This document shows, in pieces, positions 57,584 to 64,000 of a stretch of DNA of 64,000 bases (within the stretch, counting starts at the first letter, position 1; each line of letters begins with the position of its first letter). The translations under genes and the position numbers were made by a program. Source of the stretch: Pachypanchax playfairii (lineage: Eukaryota > Chordata > Actinopteri > Cyprinodontiformes > Aplocheilidae); contig SSNP01000122.1 in assembly GCA_006937955.1 (NCBI GenBank), positions 1,065,806-1,129,805 on the forward strand, written 5' to 3'. The notes beneath the pieces are model-generated. The model did not search any database. It worked only from the letters and a program-made list of their open reading frames with translations, and was not told the DNA's origin.

Positions 57584-59430
57584 TATGTATGTATGTACAT
57601 ATGTATTCTCCTGTGTGATCTTGGCTTGACCTGAGCAATGTGCGCTGGCCTCAAGGGCCTGGCTGCCGGGAGAGTGATGGTCAAGCTGTTCTCTGTATCT
57701 CCATGTAATTTCCCCCCGTGGGACAATAAAGGCATATCAAAATCAAATATTAAATCCTTATGGTGTTATTTTAAAGTCGTTCATGGAGTAGAGGTGACCA
57801 CGTAATGCATACAGAAGACAGCTGATTGTTGTTTGTTGATGTTTCTAGCCTTTTTTGAACTTTCTGATCACAGCCCATTATCATCTCACTCTTTCTTCCG
57901 TGCCTGCTGTTCTGATCTGCTTATTTTATTAAATAACATTATTATTTTACTTAATTGCGTGCTCACATTACAGAATGCTCTCGCCATGTTCATTTTTACA
58001 CACAAGTAACAATTTCATGACGCCCCACTGGGTTGAAGCCCAGGGGAAGCCCCAGGACGCGCTGGAGTGGCAGCAACCAGCTGTCCCTGTCCCAGGTGTG
58101 CCGGCTGACTGCCAGGTGTCCCTATGTCCTGTCCCTGCAGCTTAATATTAAAATAAGGTAAAATAAGTACAAAATAAGGAACAGGTTTGTTCATTTGCTC
58201 TTTTTTATTCATTTTTAAAGTAGAGTATGCAAGAATTTGCAGTGAAATACTAACACAACAGTCTAATGTCCCACCAATATTGAAAATAAAGTCACATTAG
58301 CTACGTTTACATGGGAACATTTAATCGGAATAAACGCCCAATCGGAAAAAAAATACGTCATGTAAACATGTCATTGATCCGATGCAGCCTGATCAGAATG
58401 AAATTTACTTCCGATCGAGAGGGGTGGCTTTGTCCGATCTTCATTCGGATAGACGTGCATGTATACACCCATTCGGAAAGAAAGGGTGAAAAAAGCCCAC
58501 TGCGCATGCGTACAACTTCAGCGTGACGTCTTTCCGCTTTCGCAGACCCAAGTAGAAAACATAGCGGGAAGTAAACAGAAGTGGTCTGCTGGTGCAGTCA
58601 TCCTGTCATCCTGCTCTCCTCTCCTGTGGCGGAGGAGCAGTAGCAATATGTATTCAGCCTTCAGCTTGGTTAATGCCACCAGTAAAAACCCAAACATAAA
58701 GGTAATCACCCGCAGAAGGTCCATATTGGGGAAAACGTGAGTCAGCTCGAGCACACGATGGGGCGGGAAAGACGTGCAGAAAGGACGGAGTTTGTTTCCT
58801 TTTTTTCTTCCCCCGGAAAGACAGCTCGCTGTCTACAGCTAGTGTAACAGATCTCGATCTCAGCTGGCTGGGTGGTTGCTAGTTTTGGTCATTTTAAAAA
58901 AGCTAGCCCGGACCGGAGTCATTATTTACACTTCCTGGTTCCATAACGCATCACATGGGAGTCTGCAAGGCTGCCAAGTCTTCAACACAAGCAGCTGTAA
59001 CTCCACAACAACCAGTTTGATGGACACTAAAGATGTGGTCACATTTTTAGGTTGATGTGTTAGCCATATAATATAATGTACTGGACCAGATGGCATGGTC
59101 ATAATGTGTTTTGAGCTCCAAAAGCCTAAATTTAGTCTTTAAGAGAGGATCTTCAGTCTGTTGCTGAGTAATAATCTTTTATTTTATGTGGTTTGTTACA
59201 GAAGATTTCATTTTATGTGCATGTAACGGTGAACCAGTTTTTAAAACAAAGTCAAATGTCATAAGATTATTTCCTGACCTATCTGGATCTGTTAAAATGA
59301 AGCTGGTAAAACAAATTAAATAGTAAAGAATGTGATGTTTAACACGTTGAAAGTGTTAAAAAATTCTGCAGCGAGGAGCTGATGCAGCAACACCATATTG
59401 ATGTCCTGTCTGCCCATTGCATGGCCAAAT
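57584..59430. other. Non-coding stretch with repeat ends
   Basis: 57660-57750 resembles a LINE 3' tail (TCCCCCCGTGGGACAATAAAGG). From about 58303 GCTACGTTTACATGGGAACA and several TCGGAAT/ATTCGGA motifs suggest one end of a DNA transposon; its other end was not found. The remainder shows nothing recognisable. Confidence 0.4.
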
Positions 59431-59431
59431 A

Positions 59432-60275
59432 CAGTGGGGCAAAAAAGTATTTAGTCAGCCACCAATTGTGTAAGTTCTCCCACTTAAAAAGATCAGAGAG
59501 GCCTGTAATTTTCATCATAGGTATACCTCAACTATGAGAGACAAAATGAGGAAAAAAAATCCAGAAAATCACATTGTCTGATTTTTAAAGAATTTATTTG
59601 CAAATTATGGTGGAAAATAAGTATTTGGTCACCTACAAACAAGTAAGATTTCTGGCTTTCACAGACCTGTAACTTCTTTAAGAGGCTCCTCGGTCCTCCA
59701 CTCGTTACCTGTATTAATGGCACCTGTGTGAACTCGTTATCTGTATAAAAGACACCTGTCCACAACCTCAAACAGTCACGCTCCAAACTCCACTATGGCC
59801 AAGACCAAAGAGCTGTCAAAGGACACCAGAAACAAAATTGTAGACCTTCACCAGGCTGGGAAGACTGAATCTGCAATAGGTAAGCAGCTTGGTGTGAAGA
59901 AATCAACTGTGGGAGCAATTATTAGAAAATGGAAGACATACAAGACCACTGATAATCTCCCTCGATCTGGGGCTCCACGCAAGATCTCACCCCGTGGGGT
60001 CAAAATGATCACAAGAATGGTGAGCAAAAATCCCAGAACCACACGGAGGGACCTAGTGAATGACCTGCAGAGAGCTGGGACCAAAGTAACAAAGGCTACC
60101 ATCAGTAACACACTACGCCGCCAGGGACTCAAATCCTGCAGTGCCAGACGTGTCCCCCTGCTGAAGCCAGGACACGTCCAGGCCCGTCTGCGGTTTGCTA
60201 GAGAGCATTTGGATGATCCAGAAGAGGATTGGGAGAACATCATATGGTCAGATGAAACCAAAATAGAACTTTTTG
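59432..60275 (+). pseudogene. Tc1 family A copy 5, truncated at an N
   Basis: Has the left terminal repeat and transposase codons 1-160 (start 59795), ending at KIELF against a single N (60276) followed by an AT run and another Tc1 start. It shares the T75M variant with the next copy and differs from it at about one base over the shared 844 bp. Confidence 0.9.
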
Positions 60276-60276
60276 N
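60276..60276. other. Single-N assembly join
   Basis: One N between a cut Tc1 copy and a TATATA run leading into the next copy; probably an artificial join. Confidence 0.9.
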
Positions 60277-60291
60277 ATATATATATATATA

Positions 60292-61888
60292 CAGTGGGGC
60301 AAAAAAGTATTTAGTCAGCCACCAATTGTGTAAGTTCTCCCACTTAAAAAGATCAGAGAGGCCTGTAATTTTCATCATAGGTATACCTCAACTATGAGAG
60401 ACAAAATGAGGAAAAAAAATCCAGAAAATCACATTGTCTGATTTTTAAAGAATTTATTTGCAAATTATGGTGGAAAATAAGTATTTGGTCACCTACAAAC
60501 AAGTAAGATTTCTGGCTTTCACAGACCTGTAACTTCTTTAAGAGGCTCCTCGGTCCTCCACTCGTTACCTGTATTAATGGCACCTGTGTGAACTCGTTAT
60601 CAGTATAAAAGACACCTGTCCACAACCTCAAACAGTCACGCTCCAAACTCCACTATGGCCAAGACCAAAGAGCTGTCAAAGGACACCAGAAACAAAATTG
60701 TAGACCTTCACCAGGCTGGGAAGACTGAATCTGCAATAGGTAAGCAGCTTGGTGTGAAGAAATCAACTGTGGGAGCAATTATTAGAAAATGGAAGACATA
60801 CAAGACCACTGATAATCTCCCTCGATCTGGGGCTCCACGCAAGATCTCACCCCGTGGGGTCAAAATGATCACAAGAATGGTGAGCAAAAATCCCAGAACC
60901 ACACGGAGGGACCTAGTGAATGACCTGCAGAGAGCTGGGACCAAAGTAACAAAGGCTACCATCAGTAACACACTACGCCGCCAGGGACTCAAATCCTGCA
61001 GTGCCAGACGTGTCCCCCTGCTGAAGCCAGGACACGTCCAGGCCCGTCTGCGGTTTGCTAGAGAGCATTTGGATGATCCAGAAGAGGATTGGGAGAACAT
61101 CATATGGTCAGATGAAACCAAAATAGAACTTTTTGGTAGAAACTCAACTTGTTGTGTTTGGAGGGGAAAGAATGCTGAGTTGAATCCAAACCATACCTAC
61201 TGTAAAGCATGGGGGTGGAAACATCATGCTTTGGGGCTGTTTTTCTGCAAGGGGACCAGGACGACTGATCCATGTAAAGGAAAGAATGTATGGGGCCATG
61301 TATCGTAAGATTTTGAGTGAAAACCTCCTTCCATCAGCAAGGGCATTGAAAATGAGACGTGGCTGGGTCTTTCAGAATGACAATGATCCCAAACACACCG
61401 CCCGGGCAACGAAGGAGTGGCTTTGTAAGAAGCATTTCAAGGTCCTGGAGTGGCCTAGCCAGTCTCCAGATCTCAACCCCATAGAAAATCTCTGGAGGGA
61501 GTTGAAAGTCCGTGTTGCCCAGCGTCAGCACCAAAACATCACTGCTCTAGAGGAGATCTGCATGGAGGAATGGGCCAAAATACCAGCAACAGTGTGTGAA
61601 AACCTTGTGAAGACTTACAGAAAACGTTTGACCTCTGTCATTGCCAACAAAGGCTATATAACAAAGTATTGAGATTAACTTTTGTTATTGACCAAATACT
61701 TATTTTCCACCATAATTTGCAAATAAATTCTTTAAAAATCAGACAATGTGATTTTCTGGATTTTTTTTCCTCATTTTGTCTCTCATAGTTGAGGTATACC
61801 TATGATGAAAATTACAGGCCTCTCTGATCTTTTTAAGTGGGAGAACTTACACAATTGGTGGCTGACTAAATACTTTTTTGCCCCACTG
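60292..61888 (+). mobile_element. Tc1-like transposon (family A, copy 6), frameshifted
   Basis: 1,597 bp with TA on both sides (60290-60291 and 61889-61890) and both terminal repeats. It is 5 bp shorter than the intact copies; the missing 5 bp are in the transposase. Confidence 0.95.
60655..61672 (+). pseudogene. Tc1-like transposase with 5-bp deletion
   Basis: Codons 1-177 read normally (with T75M), but 5 bp are missing near 61192 in the stretch encoding DPKNTIPT. The downstream frame, 61226 to the stop at 61672, then carries D244 (now in FQNDNDPKHT) and E279. Catalytic residues are present but on separate frames, so no full protein is made. Confidence 0.95.
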
Positions 61889-62029
61889 TATGCTTGTGTA
61901 AACTGGACTGAAGTATTGATCATGGAGAGCTTTGTGGGTGTGTGTGTTGTGTATGGTGTGTGTGATAGTTTGGGTGTGTGAGTGAGTGTATTTGTATTTA
62001 TATTGTATTGGTTGTTTTTGTATTGGTGT

Positions 62030-62165
62030 TTTGTTTTGTTTTTGTATTTTATTGATATATTGTACTGCTGCTTCTGTCTGTACATCCTGTTAATTTGTAA
62101 TGTCTGTATTGAGGACCCTCTTGAAAATGAGATGGCACATCTCAAGGGGTTTATCCTCCTAAATT
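62030..62165 (+). repeat. LINE 3' tail
   Basis: GAGGACCCTCTTGAAAATGAG, ATCTCAAGGGGTTTATCCTCC and an AAATTAAAT-rich end match the plus-strand form of the tail seen inverted at 44640-44720. Only the tail is present. Confidence 0.5.
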
Positions 62166-62319
62166 AAATTAAAATTAAAGTATCTGATCAGGACTCGGTA
62201 TTGGCAGATACTAAAATCAAATGACTCGGACTCAAGGGCAAAAAAATGTAATCAGGACATCCATACTTATTTGTATGTATTAAAAAGTGTTTTGTATTGA
62301 AATGAAAGCAGAAACGTTT

Positions 62320-62870
62320 TAAACTCCCCTGTGGGTGGAAAATGGTTTAGCCCAGTTAACAGCTGACAGTATTTAAGGCTGCAGTGTGTCATTAGTGTCT
62401 TTTGTGCAGTGACGTGGACTGAATTCTGTTGGAATAAACTGCAACCGTTTCAACCACATTTGACCTCCCCATCTTCTGCACTGTAAATCCAGCTTCAAGA
62501 GGCCACCTTATGAGTGTCAGAAGTGGGATCCTTCACGCTACAGTGGGAAGATGATGACAAGAACTGGGATAAAGCCAGGCAAGAGGGGGGGCCTGATGAA
62601 GGAGACGGAGCTTCATCTAATTGGGAAGTCATGGCATCAACCAACTCTGAGGACAAGTCAGGGGAGCTGGCAGGGTTGGTGAAATCTCTTATTCAGTCTC
62701 AAGCAGCCTGAGAACAGAAGGTGAAAAAAGAGTTGACACACCAGGAGCAAAGGTGGAAAGGCATACAGCATCAATTTCAACAGATTCCGTTTCAAGTCAA
62801 TGCTATAATTGTCAAACCGGACTGTAAGAAAACTATCTATTCTCATCAGGATTTGATTATTTACTCTAAG
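62320..62870 (+). pseudogene. Ty3/Gypsy LTR end, primer site and gag start
   Basis: A TATA-like GTATTTAAGG (near 62370) and GAATAAACTGC (near 62432) suggest an LTR. It is followed at 62512-62530 by GTGTCAGAAGTGGGATCC, which resembles a tRNA-Leu-type primer-binding site (normally TGGTGTCAG...). The next frame reads NWDKARQEGG, ELAGLVKSLIQSQAA, stop, EQKVKKELTHQEQRWKGIQ, similar to the N-terminus of fish Gypsy gag proteins. Nothing of pol follows. A dead fragment. Confidence 0.5.
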
Positions 62871-64000
62871 ATGTAAATATTTAAGTATTAATCTTTTAGG
62901 GAAAGAGAGCTATGAAGAAGTAATTCTTTCCCATGATAGAATTAGAAAGGTATCCTTTGATCTGTAGAAACCTCTGCTCCAAGATCTACGTGCCTCTACG
63001 ATGGAATCTTGCTTCAAGATAAGAGCCAACGTAATAAATTCTCATCTGCGTATGTGCTACTCCAGGACCAAGGACACTATGATGGAAAAATCAACATATG
63101 ATTTTGTTATCTGTTAAAGAGGGATGGACTTTGTGAACCTCCTTCTATAAAGTATCCAATTTTTAACATCTTATTCAGTGACTGTGGGGCTGCTCTGTTG
63201 TACCTTCACTCATTCCTTGGCAAGTAAAATTACTAAATCTTATATTCTTTGTCTGTGGTTCTTCTCTTGTCTGAGGGTTTATTTTGGTGTTGAGGAACAA
63301 TTTCCCTGACACTGACCAACCTGAAGAATCTTCTTCCCCCTCAACACCTGCATTACATGAATGTGAATCAGCTGGGGTAGACATCCATGTGGCCTGGGAT
63401 CCCAGGCCCACAACTGAAGCAAAAATCCTTCCCTTATCACTGTCATGATTGTAACACTGAGAACAGGACTCTGAATCAAGCTGCAGACTCCAGACCAAAG
63501 GACAACAGGTGGTAAGTGAGAAACGGGAGTTTAATGATGATTAGTTTCACAGGTACAGATAACAGGCAGATAAACACTAGTCTGCTTCAGCAGGTCCAGC
63601 AGGAGCAGGCTCAGCTGTACGGGCAGCAACGGCAGATACTGAGCAGATGGAGGAGAGGAGAGGTTAGTGCGTGATATTTCCTGGATGAATGATGTGGAAA
63701 AGGTGTGAGGCTTACGGTTTGCTGAACTGCAGGTGTCCCTGGGAGTAAGCAGGTTCCAGTCGGCTGAGGCTGGCGTGTGAGTGCTGGTAGAGGGCGGACA
63801 GACTGACTTGGTGGTGAACAGGTGGATCCTGGGAGCTGGAGGAATGGTGCGGAGGCAGGCCAGGAGAGGATGAGAGCAAGGCAGGGTGGAGACCGGTGTG
63901 GAAACCGTCTCTGAGAGATCCTGGACGGAGGCGGTGTGGGAACCGCTGAGGAGGTCCGGGATGAGAACCAGGCAGCCTGGAAGCTGCCAAAGCGAGAGCT
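62871..64000. other. Unrecognised sequence to window end
   Basis: No gene or repeat family assigned. 63560-64000 is G-rich with many CAGG/GGAG motifs and may be part of a repeat cut by the window edge. Confidence 0.3.

Larger units (their letters stand above)
50993..62265. mobile_element. Candidate hAT-like element expanded by nested insertions
   Basis: Left end TAGGGATGTCC (50993) and inverted right end TATGGATGTCC (complement, ending 62265) match in 10 of 11 positions. Both have subterminal ATCAGGACTCGG motifs. Flanks are TTTATTTG (50985-50992) and CTTATTTG (62266-62273), an 8-bp duplication with one mismatch. Between are Tc1 copies, a Gypsy fragment, a hAT MITE and a LINE tail. Two assembly gaps inside mean continuity is not certain; two unrelated ends of the same family is the alternative. 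Confidence 0.5.

Noticed and set aside
1..64000. CRISPR arrays, bacterial operons or prophage
   Set aside because: The sequence is clearly vertebrate; the repeats found are microsatellites, TIRs and dispersed elements, with no regularly spaced spacer structure.

Overview
The window is vertebrate nuclear DNA, almost certainly from a teleost (ray-finned) fish. It is AT-rich, has one multi-exon gene with GT-AG introns, and is filled with repeat types typical of fish: tRNA-derived DANA/mermaid-like SINEs, several Tc1 families, hAT and PIF/Harbinger elements and their MITEs, L2/CR1-, Rex1- and RTE-type LINEs, and Ty3/Gypsy fragments. Nothing prokaryotic (operons, Shine-Dalgarno sites, CRISPR) is present.

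The only host gene I can defend is nfe2l3, a CNC-bZIP transcription factor on the minus strand from 18659 to 6059. Five coding exons join in phase to give 646 codons, running from an N-terminal ER-anchor segment to the CNC/bZIP domain. Its introns are transposon traps. The intron 7388-13731 is about 98 percent one nested composite: a Tc1 element split by an L2/CR1 LINE, itself split by a hAT and two Harbinger-type elements, with another Harbinger MITE inside the hAT. The intron 13843-16640 is mostly a second Tc1 family, split by a Myb-encoding Harbinger derivative and a further MITE.

From 18.7 to 36.6 kb there is no recognisable gene, apart from a decayed Rex1-like LINE at 20.4-21.8 kb. A 4,074-bp block (27796-31869) recurs without visible difference at 31880-35953 across a 10-N gap, most likely an unmerged contig overlap rather than a real duplication.

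From 36.6 to 50.9 kb lie nested MITEs, a DD41D-type IS630/Tc1/mariner pseudo-element, an RTE remnant, an L2 LINE carrying an unclassified 849-bp insertion with a 7-bp target duplication, a third Harbinger MITE, a 2.56-kb DNA transposon with 80-bp TIRs that pairs a THAP-type ORF with an opposing YqaJ-nuclease remnant, and a solo LTR holding a trapped Tc1 fragment.

From 51 to 64 kb, two hAT-like ends (50993 and 62265) with a near-perfect 8-bp target duplication bracket 11.3 kb of nested insertions: several young copies of one Tc1 family, a Gypsy pol fragment and a hAT MITE. The same Tc1 family is at 1558-3159. Two of its copies (1774-2796 and 56196-57218) keep uninterrupted 340-codon DD34E transposase ORFs and 200-bp IR/DR termini and could be, or recently have been, active. 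The window ends in a Gypsy LTR/primer-site/gag fragment and unrecognised sequence.
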